Shown here one piece after another: positions 31,568-39,357 of a stretch of 64,000 nt of DNA. The stretch is from NCBI RefSeq assembly GCF_004834005.1, contig NZ_STFF01000015.1, positions 1 to 64,000 on the forward strand, read 5' to 3'. Under the pieces are notes generated by a model. That model ran no database searches and was not told the origin of the DNA. It worked only from the letters and a program-made list of their open reading frames with translations. This stretch comes from Niastella caeni (GTDB taxonomy: Bacteria > Bacteroidota > Bacteroidia > Chitinophagales > Chitinophagaceae). Each line of letters starts with the position of its first letter. Position 1 is the stretch's first letter. The position numbers and the translations under genes were made by a program.

Positions 31568-31601
31568 AACAAGCCCTCCCGGCTTGTCTGGAGGGCTTGT
31601 T
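31568..31601 (-). terminator. Strong intrinsic terminator after the DEAD-box helicase gene
   Basis: AACAAGCCCTCC at 31568-31579 pairs exactly with GGAGGGCTTGTT at 31590-31601 across a 10-base loop. T-rich sequence lies on both outer sides, so it can work in both directions. On the minus strand it comes 28 bases after the helicase stop codon. Confidence 0.85.
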
Positions 31602-31629
31602 TTATGTTTGACGTACATATTTGCTGATC

Positions 31630-32952
31630 TTACTTCGCTACATCAATCTTTACTTTCTTATTCTTGATCCGCTCCGTTTTTATCATTTGTAGTGTATGGC
31701 TTGCTTTGGATTTACGCACGGCCACAAAAGAGAAAAAATCTTTCACCTCAATTAACCCGATGTCTTCTTTTTTCAACTGCCCTTTATTGGTGAGAAAGCC
31801 AACAATATCTACTTTGTTTACCTTGTCTTTTTTACCGGCTGCAATAAATAAAGTGGTCCATACCGGTTTTTGGGGTAATACGGCTGTGGGTGGCAGGTCG
31901 ATGGTCGTGGGTGCGGGTATAATGTATTCAGGGACCCTTTCATGTGGCGCCAGTATTAAAATGGCGGTACCGCTGGCTTCCATGCGGGCAGTGCGCCCGT
32001 TGCGGTGGGTGTAAGCTTCCTGGGTATTGGAAAGTTGGTAATGTATAATGTAGCGAATGTTGGGTATATCCAAACCTCGTGCAGCCAGGTCGGTAGTCAC
32101 CAGCACATTGGAGCTGCCATTCCGGAACTTGCACAACGCGGCGTCGCGTTCCTGCTGTTCCATAGCGCCATGATAAAATACGTTTACGATGCCTTTATCT
32201 TTGAGATAAGCGCTTATCTGCTCTACAAATTCGCGTTGGTTGCAAAAAACAATGGTTGAACGGTTACCTAATGCGCAAATGAGGTTGAATAAGGTATTGG
32301 ATTTATCATTATCATCGCTCCATACCATTTGAACATCCAGGGCGGATGATTTTTCGCCTGTTAAAAAGTTAATCTTCTCAGGGTTCTGCAGTCCCACAAA
32401 TGGTGGTATTTCCACCGCTTCTGTGGCAGAGGTCAGGATCCTTTTCTTTAAAACAGGCAGGGAATTTATAATGAAAGACATTTCTTCTTCAAAGCCCTGT
32501 TCCAATGATTTATCAAATTCATCCAGTACGAGGGTCTCAATATGGCTGGTGATTATGTTACCGCGGCGAATATGATCGGCCAGTCTTCCCGGGGTTCCAA
32601 CGATGAGCGCAGGCGCCTGCTTCAGGTTGTTTTCTTCAGTTTCCCGCAAATGGCCGCCATAGCAACAAGAGATCTTGAAGCCTGTGCCCATTTTTTTGAA
32701 TACCTGTTCAATTTGCAAGGCCAGTTCCCGCGAAGGTACGATGATCAATGCCTGGGTAACCGGTTGGTGCTTATCCAGCAATTGGGTTACGGGCAGCAGG
32801 AATGCGAGTGTTTTACCTGAGCCGGTATTGGCTAGTAATATTACTTCGTTCGACGTTTTATTGGCCTCCAGGGATGCCTGCTGCATCTCGTTCAATGCCT
32901 CGATCTGTAAATTGGAAAGAGTGTTCTCAATAGAGAATGAAGATATCTGCAT
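31630..32952 (-). CDS. DEAD-box RNA helicase, DbpA-like
   Basis: A 440-residue RNA helicase. I start at MQISSFSIENTL (32952), because the longer frame adds only six unlikely residues. Motifs in order are the Walker A motif ANTGSGKT (41-48), PSRELALQIEQ, TPGRLAD, motif II as DEFD (144-147) instead of DEAD, TSAT, and HRNGRTAR. The C-terminal 75 residues (KDKVNKVDIVGFLTNKG) form a DbpA/CsdA-type RNA-binding domain, which guides E. coli DbpA to 23S rRNA. A role in ribosome assembly or RNA remodelling is therefore likely. It forms its own transcription unit, closed by the strong hairpin at 31568-31601. Confidence 0.92.
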   Translation of the reverse strand: MQISSFSIENTLSNLQIEALNEMQQASLEANKTSNEVILLANTGSGKTLAFLLPVTQLLDKHQPVTQALIIVPSRELALQIEQVFKKMGTGFKISCCYGGHLRETEENNLKQAPALIVGTPGRLADHIRRGNIITSHIETLVLDEFDKSLEQGFEEEMSFIINSLPVLKKRILTSATEAVEIPPFVGLQNPEKINFLTGEKSSALDVQMVWSDDNDKSNTLFNLICALGNRSTIVFCNQREFVEQISAYLKDKGIVNVFYHGAMEQQERDAALCKFRNGSSNVLVTTDLAARGLDIPNIRYIIHYQLSNTQEAYTHRNGRTARMEASGTAILILAPHERVPEYIIPAPTTIDLPPTAVLPQKPVWTTLFIAAGKKDKVNKVDIVGFLTNKGQLKKEDIGLIEVKDFFSFVAVRKSKASHTLQMIKTERIKNKKVKIDVAK

Positions 32953-33097
32953 TCGGCAAAAATACGTCAATTCGCACGGTACGCCATATTCAATGTTGCC
33001 TCCATCATTCTTACGCTTTACCTGGTTTTGCCACCCATAAAAAAAAGCATGGCAGGCTGTGATGGATTTCGTAACTTATGTGTATAAAATTCAGTGT

Positions 33098-33262
33098 ATG
33101 AAAAGAATTGTAGTGGTCATTATTCTCCTTGCCTTTATAGGTGCGGTGGCATTTGCCAGGCTGACAAGGACTAACAGAACTGAAAATAAAAAAGCTCCCG
33201 AAAAACAGGAGCAGAAAAACGAGAAGAAAAAAGAATATAAGCGTCACTGCATGTTCTCTTAG
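33098..33262 (+). CDS. Possible small single-pass membrane protein
   Basis: A 54-residue frame from MKRIVVVIILLAFIGAVAFA, with one membrane helix followed by a Lys/Glu-rich tail. The layout is common for small Bacteroidota membrane proteins. However, the tail overlaps an A-rich stretch that forms a good terminator on the opposite strand, which could create the lysine codons by chance. No promoter or ribosome site decides the matter. It lies between the helicase and the kinase-like gene, which are both on the other strand. Confidence 0.4.
   Translation: MKRIVVVIILLAFIGAVAFARLTRTNRTENKKAPEKQEQKNEKKKEYKRHCMFS
33188..33212 (-). terminator. Intrinsic terminator downstream of the kinase-like gene
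   Basis: On the minus strand GCTCC (33212-33208) and GGAGC (33198-33194) form a 5-bp GC-rich stem with a 9-base loop. It is followed directly by six T residues (33193-33188). It lies about 115 bases after the stop codon of the histidine-kinase-like gene. Confidence 0.6.
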
Positions 33263-33325
33263 TTTTAATGAATTAGGGCGCATTTGTTGTTTGTCGAAAT
33301 TTTCGGCCAAGTTTTTATTGCCAGG

Positions 33326-34096
33326 CTACTTCAACTCCCGCAACATTTTCTCTACCTGCTCATTCATGCGTTTATTTTCTTCATTAATCACCTGTTGGTA
33401 GTATTTGGTTTTTCCTGAATCGTGCATTACCCGGGCATTGCGCAAGGCTTCGGCGGCAACAGATATGGTACTGAGCGGGGTTTCCAATTGTTGCATCATA
33501 TATTTGATGACCTTTGCCCGGCGATCGTAAAATAATTGTTGACTTCGTTCACTCAGGATTACAACGCCCCACAATATTGCCATGATCATTATTGTTAGCA
33601 ATACTGATGCTGCAATGATCCATGGCATATTCTTCAATGCATATTTTTCCCAATCTGGTATTACTATTGTCCACCGGTCAACTGAAGTGCTCTTTTCCCC
33701 GTTTCGCAGGAATTCATAGTACCAGGTCAGGTTGCTGGTATTGTGTGTAAGTTTTTGCGTAAAGCCATGGGAAGCAAGACGGTTGTTTGCTGAGCCAATC
33801 GAAAATTCAAAATGAATATTACCCAATCCCTGCGATGCAAATGACCGGCGTAAGGTATTGTTAATGGTGGAATCTGTCAATTGATGCAGAGGCCCGTTGA
33901 TTGGAATGTTTTTCGTTGCTTCATGTATGCTCAATGCTATGTTTGATCGAAATTTATCCAGTTTTTCCTTTTGCAACGATTTCACCCAACTGTACTGAAT
34001 GAAAATAAAGCCAAGCAGGAGTACGCTGAAAAAAATTATTTTAAGTCGTGTAGATCTTCTACCCATGAGCAATTGATTTAAATTGCAGTCCCTCAC
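33326..34096 (-). CDS. Degenerate histidine-kinase-like membrane protein lacking H-box and ATPase
   Basis: A 256-residue protein with an N-terminal membrane helix (about 18-36), a periplasmic domain of about 110 residues, a second helix (about 153-176) and a C-terminal HisKA-like helical hairpin. Where a kinase should read H-E-[FLM]-K-T-P it reads QQLETPLSTISVAAEAL, so the phosphoacceptor histidine is replaced by glutamine. The protein ends right after this domain, with no HATPase domain in any frame downstream. It could be a decayed kinase or an accessory receptor that pairs with a full kinase elsewhere. The frame itself is intact. A terminator follows at 33188-33212. Confidence 0.75.
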   Translation of the reverse strand: MRDCNLNQLLMGRRSTRLKIIFFSVLLLGFIFIQYSWVKSLQKEKLDKFRSNIALSIHEATKNIPINGPLHQLTDSTINNTLRRSFASQGLGNIHFEFSIGSANNRLASHGFTQKLTHNTSNLTWYYEFLRNGEKSTSVDRWTIVIPDWEKYALKNMPWIIAASVLLTIMIMAILWGVVILSERSQQLFYDRRAKVIKYMMQQLETPLSTISVAAEALRNARVMHDSGKTKYYQQVINEENKRMNEQVEKMLRELK

Positions 34097-34211
34097 TAAA
34101 TTTAATAGTAAGGTATCCTACACCTGGGTAGAAAACAACCTTTGGGAGTTGATTTAACTAAGATTTATGCAAAGCTATCGGGGCCAGCGGTAACAGGCGT
34201 TCCGGTCATGC

Positions 34212-34877
34212 TCATTTTTTCTTTTCGTGGGTTACCTGGATCTTTTCACAAACTTCCTGGCTTAACATTTCAGATTTCCTTTTTCCGTATCCTATTTCCA
34301 TGGTACCATCAAATTCTTCTTTCGATTTTATCCTGATCACTTTTCCGAGCGATAATTCACGACTATTTAGAAATTTCAGAAAGGCATCAGAAGAATGCGT
34401 GACGGCCATAAAGGTTACCACGTCGCCTTCTTGGCAATCGCTCAGTTTTATATACTGTTCCGATTCCATTTTACCGTGTGCATCCGGAATAGGGGAGCCA
34501 TGGGGATCCACCTTGGGGAAGCCTAAAAGTTCGTCTATTTTGTTAAAAAAAGCGGGTGATTGTACATGTTCCAGCTGTTCGGCAATTACGTGTACTTCCT
34601 CCCACCCAAAACCCATTTTTTCCACCAGGTACATTTCCGTTAAACGGTGTTTCCGGATGATCAGGGCCGCCTCTTTCTTTCCTTTATCGGTCAATTTGAG
34701 TGGCTTATAGCTTTCATAAACCACTAATCCTTTCCCGGCGAGGCGTTTCATCATGCTGTTCACAGTAGGCATTTTTATATCCAGTTGTTTACTCAATTCA
34801 TTAACACTGGCTTCTCCTTTTAAGCTGGTCAGGTTGAATAAAGTCTTCAGATAATTCTCTTCTGTCTGTGAAATCAT
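34212..34877 (-). CDS. DtxR/MntR family metal-dependent transcriptional regulator
   Basis: A 221-residue regulator. An N-terminal winged helix (SQTEENYLKTLFNLTSLKGEASVNELSKQLDIKMPTVNSMMKRL) is followed by the metal-binding dimerisation helices with LIIRKHRLTEMYLVEKMGF, HVIAEQLEHVQSPAFFNKID and DPHGSPIP. The C-terminal FeoA-like SH3 domain spans about residues 145-215. Such proteins repress metal uptake genes when Mn(II) or Fe(II) is bound. It is divergent from a TonB-dependent receptor, and an 18-bp operator-like palindrome lies between them. The -7 element TACATTTG ends 5 bases before the ATG, so its mRNA may be leaderless. Confidence 0.92.
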   Translation of the reverse strand: MISQTEENYLKTLFNLTSLKGEASVNELSKQLDIKMPTVNSMMKRLAGKGLVVYESYKPLKLTDKGKKEAALIIRKHRLTEMYLVEKMGFGWEEVHVIAEQLEHVQSPAFFNKIDELLGFPKVDPHGSPIPDAHGKMESEQYIKLSDCQEGDVVTFMAVTHSSDAFLKFLNSRELSLGKVIRIKSKEEFDGTMEIGYGKRKSEMLSQEVCEKIQVTHEKKK

Positions 34878-34881
34878 ACGG

Positions 34882-34889
34882 CAAATGTA
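34882..34889 (-). promoter_or_regulatory. -7 element of the dtxR/mntR-like gene
   Basis: The minus strand reads TACATTTG, an exact TAnnTTTG match. The last G is 5 bases from the ATG at 34877. By the same spacing used at other promoters here, transcription would start at or next to the start codon. Confidence 0.5.
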
Positions 34890-34930
34890 AAAATATTAGC
34901 CTGTTCTAAGAATAAAGTTAGAAATAAGTT

Positions 34931-34959
34931 TGTTAGTGTCGTCTAACATCCTATTTTTG
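34931..34959 (+). promoter_or_regulatory. Operator palindrome and promoter of the TonB-dependent receptor gene
   Basis: TGTTAG-N6-CTAACA at 34931-34948 is a perfect inverted repeat of the sort bound by DtxR-family repressors, whose sites often contain TTAG and CTAA arms. It overlaps the expected -33 region of a promoter with a perfect -7 element TATTTTTG at 34952-34959, so a bound repressor would block polymerase. The regulator gene beside it is the natural candidate. Confidence 0.65.
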
Positions 34960-34998
34960 TAAAGCTAACTGCTGAATTAGGATTATAATAAACTGATT

Positions 34999-37299
34999 AT
35001 GACAAAGCTGAAAGTGCTGTTTTTCATTGCCTGGTTTATCCTTTGCGGTATTTTTTCATTTGCCCAAACGGGCGCGATAATGGGAAAAATAACCGGGAAC
35101 AATGGCCAGCCTGTTGAGGCAGCGACTATTGCCATACCCCAACTGAATAAAGGTGCTGTAGCAGATTCTACCGGGAAATATCAACTGAAAGATATTCCTT
35201 ATGGGACCTGGCAACTGGAAGTGAGTTATTTAGGATATAGGACCAATAAAACCAATATTACTTTACATAGTGAGCAGCTTGAGCATCATGTTACCCTAAC
35301 TTCAAAAGGGGATGCTTATTTGAATGAAGTTGTTATTTCGGGAACCATGAAAGAAGTGAGCAAATTGGAAAGCCCTGTTCCTGTTGATGTATATACTGCG
35401 AAGTTTTTTAAGGCCAATCCCACCGCTTGCGTTTTTGACGCATTACAAAACGTAAACGGCGTTCGACCCCAGCTTAACTGTAATATTTGTAATACCGGGG
35501 ATATACATATTAACGGCCTGGAAGGACCCTATACCATGGTCTTGATTGATGGCATGCCTATAGTGAGCGGACTCTCTACTGTATATGGCCTAAGCGGCAT
35601 ACCGCAATCTCTTATTGAGCGGGTAGAAATTGTAAAGGGGCCGGCCTCTACATTGTACGGAAGCGAAGCCGTGGGTGGACTGATCAATATCATTACTAAG
35701 AAGCCGGCTAATGCGCCTATTATCTCGGCTGATGTATTTGGTACTACCTGGGGAGAAGTGAATACCGACCTGGCAACAAAATTGAATGTTGGTAAAAAAG
35801 CCCAATCACTAATTGGCGTTAATTATTTCAACTACCAAAAACCTATCGACAATAATAACGACAACTTTACAGATGTAACCCTCCAAAACCGGATCTCTGT
35901 TTTTAACAAGTGGCACTTTGATAGAAAAGATAACCGGGTATTTTCGCTGGCGGGACGATATGTTTATGAAGACCGATGGGGCGGCGAAATGAATTGGTCT
36001 AGAAAATTCAGGGGTGGAGATGATGTGTACGGTGAAAGCATCTATACCAACAGATGGGAACTCTTTGGCTCCTATCAATTACCTTTCCGTGAAAGAATCA
36101 TGTTTCAGTTCAGTGCCAACGCACACGATCAGAACAGTGTATACGGCAATACGCCATATATGGCAGACCAGTATATTGGTTTTGGGCAATTAACCTGGAG
36201 TAAGAAAGCCGGGAACCACGACCTGTTAACTGGGTTGACCTACCGGTACACATATTACGATGACAATACACCCGCAACAGCCGATGCAAACAATATAAAC
36301 AAGAGCAAACCGACCCACACCCGTTTACCGGGCGCATTCGTGCAGGATGAGATTACATTAAATGACAACAATAAGCTGTTGATAGGAATGCGTTATGATT
36401 ATAATTCCATCCATGGCAGCATTTTCACCCCTCGCATCAATTACAAATGGAACTCGCCTGATAAGAACAATGTGCTGCGCCTGAGCTTTGGTAACGGTTA
36501 CCGGGTAGCGAATGTTTTTACCGAAGATCATGCCGCACTTACCGGAGCCAGAGAGGTAGTGTTTAATAATAACCTGGAACCTGAAACCTCCTGGAACGGC
36601 AACCTGAACTTTGTTAGGAAGATGTATGCCGGCAATACATTTATCGGGCTCGATGCAACAGCTTTCTATACTTATTTTACCAATAAGATCATAGCTGACT
36701 ATGATACCGATCCTAATAAGATCATTTACGATAACCTTGAAGGTCATGCTGTATCAAAAGGTATTTCGCTTAATGTGGACATTGTTTTTCTGAATGGATT
36801 AAAAATTGTTGCCGGAGCTACGGCTATGGACGTGTACAGTAAAGAAAATGCGGTGAAAGCGCGACAATTGTTTACTGAAAAATTTACCGGCGTGTGGAAC
36901 GTTGGTTATACCTTCAAAAGCATTGGCCTTACGATTGACTATACCGGGAACCTGTATGGCCCCATGCGTTTGCCTTTGTTAAGCAAAAATGATCCGCGCA
37001 AAGAATATTCTCCATGGTGGAGTATACAGAATATTCAGTTGACAAAAAAGATCAGGAAGGATATTGAAATATACGGCGGTGTGAAGAACCTCCTGAACTG
37101 GACGCCCAATAAAGGAAATCCATTTATTATAGCAAGGGCCAATGATCCATTTGACAAAAATGTTCAGTTTGATGCCAATGGGCAGGCAATGGTAACACCA
37201 GACAATCCTTATGGCCTCACGTTTGACCCCTCTTATGTTTATGGCCCTAACCAGGGTATCAGGGGTTTCCTGGGAGTTCGTTATGCTATATTCAGGTAA
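34999..37299 (+). CDS. TonB-dependent outer membrane receptor, probably for a metal complex
   Basis: A 766-residue receptor with a signal peptide (1-22, ending FAQ), a carboxypeptidase-regulatory-like domain (about 25-100), a TonB-box-like EVVISGTMKE, a plug domain (about 125-235) and a 22-strand barrel to the C-terminal RYAIFR. The plug has the unusual motif NCNICNTGDIHINGLEG, with C161 and C164 placed as a possible metal site. It is divergent from the DtxR/MntR-like regulator and has an operator over its promoter. Uptake of manganese, iron or a related chelate is therefore likely, but the substrate is not proved. Confidence 0.9.
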   Translation: MTKLKVLFFIAWFILCGIFSFAQTGAIMGKITGNNGQPVEAATIAIPQLNKGAVADSTGKYQLKDIPYGTWQLEVSYLGYRTNKTNITLHSEQLEHHVTLTSKGDAYLNEVVISGTMKEVSKLESPVPVDVYTAKFFKANPTACVFDALQNVNGVRPQLNCNICNTGDIHINGLEGPYTMVLIDGMPIVSGLSTVYGLSGIPQSLIERVEIVKGPASTLYGSEAVGGLINIITKKPANAPIISADVFGTTWGEVNTDLATKLNVGKKAQSLIGVNYFNYQKPIDNNNDNFTDVTLQNRISVFNKWHFDRKDNRVFSLAGRYVYEDRWGGEMNWSRKFRGGDDVYGESIYTNRWELFGSYQLPFRERIMFQFSANAHDQNSVYGNTPYMADQYIGFGQLTWSKKAGNHDLLTGLTYRYTYYDDNTPATADANNINKSKPTHTRLPGAFVQDEITLNDNNKLLIGMRYDYNSIHGSIFTPRINYKWNSPDKNNVLRLSFGNGYRVANVFTEDHAALTGAREVVFNNNLEPETSWNGNLNFVRKMYAGNTFIGLDATAFYTYFTNKIIADYDTDPNKIIYDNLEGHAVSKGISLNVDIVFLNGLKIVAGATAMDVYSKENAVKARQLFTEKFTGVWNVGYTFKSIGLTIDYTGNLYGPMRLPLLSKNDPRKEYSPWWSIQNIQLTKKIRKDIEIYGGVKNLLNWTPNKGNPFIIARANDPFDKNVQFDANGQAMVTPDNPYGLTFDPSYVYGPNQGIRGFLGVRYAIFR

Positions 37300-37390
37300 A
37301 GGAGCTATTGACAATAAATTATATTCAACTTTTTTATAAGACAATCGTTTAAAAAAATTATTCGGTTACTGTAACATTTCAGGGCGCGCT

Positions 37391-37431
37391 GTATCTAAAA
37401 GTAAATTCAATAACAATTTAAATTTAGATAC
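37391..37431 (+). repeat. Inverted repeat in the leader of the hydrolase-ECF operon
   Basis: GTATCTAAA at 37391-37399 is matched by TTTAGATAC at 37423-37431. An inner pair, AAATT (37403-37407) and AATTT (37415-37419), makes a nested stem-loop that ends one base before the ATG at 37433. It could hide the ribosome site or act as an operator. TGTAAC at 37369-37374, 16 bases before the left arm, might be an ECF-type -35 element. Confidence 0.5.
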
Positions 37432-37432
37432 A

Positions 37433-38281
37433 ATGAAAAGGAACATTATCCTGGTGATTACAGTACTCTTTACTACATGCTGCGTAAATGCATTCGCACA
37501 AACAAACACCTATCCCTTTGCAGTTAAAAAATCGGGTCAGGGAAAACAAACCATCATTTTCATCCCCGGTTTTGCCTCTTCTGATGACGTTTGGGCTGAA
37601 ACAAAAACTAAATTCGAAAAAGATTTTACCTGTATCTCATTCACAATGGCTGGCTTTGCAGGCGTTCCGGCGCAGCCTGAGCAAACCTTTGTTAAATGGG
37701 AAACAAGCATTGCCAAATATGTTCGGGACAATAAAATTGAGAAACCAGTAATAATCGGCCATAGCATGGGCGGAGTATTAGCGCTGGCAATTGCTGCTGA
37801 TTTTCCCGACCTGCCCGGTAAAATAATAGTGGTAGATGCCCTGCCTTGCCGGTCGGCTGCAATGGATCCCGCTTTTAAATCCAAAGAAAATAACGACTGT
37901 TCCGCTATGGTCAATCAAATGGCAGCCATGTCGAATGAACAATTTAAACAAATGCAAATAGTTAACATTGCATCACTTTGTTCAGACAAAGAAAAGCAGT
38001 CTTTAATTGTAAATTGGGGTTTGCAAACAGACAGAAAGACATTTGCAGAAATGTTCTGTGATTTTTCAAATACAGATCTGAGAGAAAAGATCAGTAACAT
38101 TAAATGTTCCAGTTTAATATTGTTGGAAAGCTACTTTGCCAGCATGAAGCCGATGATTGAAGAACAGTATAAAAATCTAAAAGCAGGCAATTTACAATAT
38201 GCCAATAAAGGGTTGCACTTTATAATGTATGACGATAAAGAATGGTATTTTGATCAATTAAATAAATTTATAGCCCAATAA
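37433..38281 (+). CDS. Exported alpha/beta hydrolase
   Basis: A 282-residue protein with a signal peptide (1-22, ending NAFAQ) and an alpha/beta hydrolase fold. The nucleophile elbow is GHSMGG at about residues 109-114, the oxyanion region is IFIPGFASSDDVW, and a likely catalytic histidine is in NKGLHFIMYDD near the C terminus. The substrate is unknown. Its stop codon TAA overlaps the ATG of the ECF sigma gene by one base, so it is translationally linked to a sigma factor and a membrane protein. A nested hairpin stands directly before its start codon. Confidence 0.85.
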   Translation: MKRNIILVITVLFTTCCVNAFAQTNTYPFAVKKSGQGKQTIIFIPGFASSDDVWAETKTKFEKDFTCISFTMAGFAGVPAQPEQTFVKWETSIAKYVRDNKIEKPVIIGHSMGGVLALAIAADFPDLPGKIIVVDALPCRSAAMDPAFKSKENNDCSAMVNQMAAMSNEQFKQMQIVNIASLCSDKEKQSLIVNWGLQTDRKTFAEMFCDFSNTDLREKISNIKCSSLILLESYFASMKPMIEEQYKNLKAGNLQYANKGLHFIMYDDKEWYFDQLNKFIAQ

Positions 38282-38757
38282 TGAAGTTTGAAGATATCTA
38301 CCACACGTATTGGCAAAAAGTATTTCGCTTATGTATGGGCTATGCAAATGATTATGCGTTTGCTCAGGATCTGGCACAGGAAACCTTTATCCTTGTTTGG
38401 CAAAACCTGGCTAAATTCAGAAATGAAGCCAGCATCGGGACCTGGATCTTTAGAATTGCTTCCAATAACTGTTTACGGAAAATTGAGAAAGAAAAGCGGT
38501 TATCTAAAGCTGATTTGCCAGTTAATTTAAAAGAAGAGGAGCGGCATTCCATTGAACCGGAAATTCAGATGCTATATAAGTTCATTGCTGAGTTACCAGA
38601 AACCGACCGCATTATAATTTCTTTGGAGCTGGAAGATGTAAAACAAGCTGAAATAGCCAGTATCGTTGGTCTTTCAGAAGCCAACATCAGGGTGAAAGTG
38701 CATAGGATAAAAGAAAAGTTAACACAAAAATTCAGAGCGAATGAACAAGGATATTAA
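38281..38757 (+). CDS. ECF-type RNA polymerase sigma factor
   Basis: A 158-residue sigma-70 family protein of ECF length. Region 2 spans about residues 5-70 (YANDYAFAQDLAQETFILVWQNLAKFR, IGTWIFRIASNNCLRKIEKEK). Region 4 spans about 100-150 (ETDRIIISLELEDVKQAEIASIVGLSEANIRVKVHRIKEKL). Its start overlaps the hydrolase stop by one base and its end overlaps the next gene by 17 bases, so the three form one operon. It probably transcribes its own operon and stress- or envelope-related targets elsewhere. The downstream membrane protein is the likely anti-sigma factor. Confidence 0.92.
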   Translation: MKFEDIYHTYWQKVFRLCMGYANDYAFAQDLAQETFILVWQNLAKFRNEASIGTWIFRIASNNCLRKIEKEKRLSKADLPVNLKEEERHSIEPEIQMLYKFIAELPETDRIIISLELEDVKQAEIASIVGLSEANIRVKVHRIKEKLTQKFRANEQGY

Positions 38758-39334
38758 CCTTAAAGATCTGTGGCAAAAGCAACAGGTGAGCCAGCCAAAT
38801 ATAGAAGATATATTTTCCAAAGTGAGGCAGTTCAATAAATCCAATTTGCGCAAGTTGATAATTTTAAATTTGATGCTATTGGCAACAAGCGCATTTATCA
38901 TCTTCGTATGGTATTATTACCAGCCACAACTTGTTACCACAAAAATTGGCATTGTGTTGACCATTGCAGCCATGTTCATTTACCTGTTTGTTCAGAATAA
39001 ACTGTTGGCCGTTTTCAATAAGATCGACAATTCCTTATCGAACAGCGAGTACCTTCAAAATCTGATCATCCTGAAAAGCAGGCAACAGTTTTTGCAAACA
39101 ACTATGTTAAGTATATATTTTATTATGCTTTCGGCAGGGTTGGCCTTATACCTGTATGAGTATACTTCAAGAATGACAATGGGGGCGGCTATTTTTGCCT
39201 ATGGTATTACGGGTGCCTGGATTATTTTCAACTGGTTATATCTCAGGCCAAAAATTATTAAAAAACAGCAGTCAAAACTTAATGAATTAATTGCCAAAGT
39301 TGAAACCCTGTCAAAACAATTAAATAATGGATAA
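38741..39334 (+). CDS. Membrane protein, probable anti-sigma factor
   Basis: A 197-residue protein. It has a cytosolic N-terminal segment of about 40 residues (LKDLWQKQQVSQPNIEDIFSKVRQFNK), four hydrophobic helices at roughly 42-62, 69-87, 125-145 and 150-168, and a basic C-terminal coiled coil. It starts inside the last codons of the ECF sigma gene. Position, the short cytosolic N terminus and the membrane anchoring fit an anti-sigma factor that holds the sigma factor at the membrane. No zinc-binding HxxxCxxC motif is present, so it is not the classical zinc anti-sigma type, and the role is inferred mostly from context. Confidence 0.7.
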   Translation: MNKDINLKDLWQKQQVSQPNIEDIFSKVRQFNKSNLRKLIILNLMLLATSAFIIFVWYYYQPQLVTTKIGIVLTIAAMFIYLFVQNKLLAVFNKIDNSLSNSEYLQNLIILKSRQQFLQTTMLSIYFIMLSAGLALYLYEYTSRMTMGAAIFAYGITGAWIIFNWLYLRPKIIKKQQSKLNELIAKVETLSKQLNNG

Positions 39335-39357
39335 GGAGGTGCCTGGCATCTCCTTAT
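39331..39357. terminator. Bidirectional hairpin over two convergent stop codons
   Basis: ATAAGGAG at 39331-39338 pairs with CTCCTTAT at 39350-39357 across an 11-base loop. It includes the stop codon of the membrane protein gene on the plus strand and the end of the exported protein gene on the minus strand, so it can terminate both. Confidence 0.65.
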
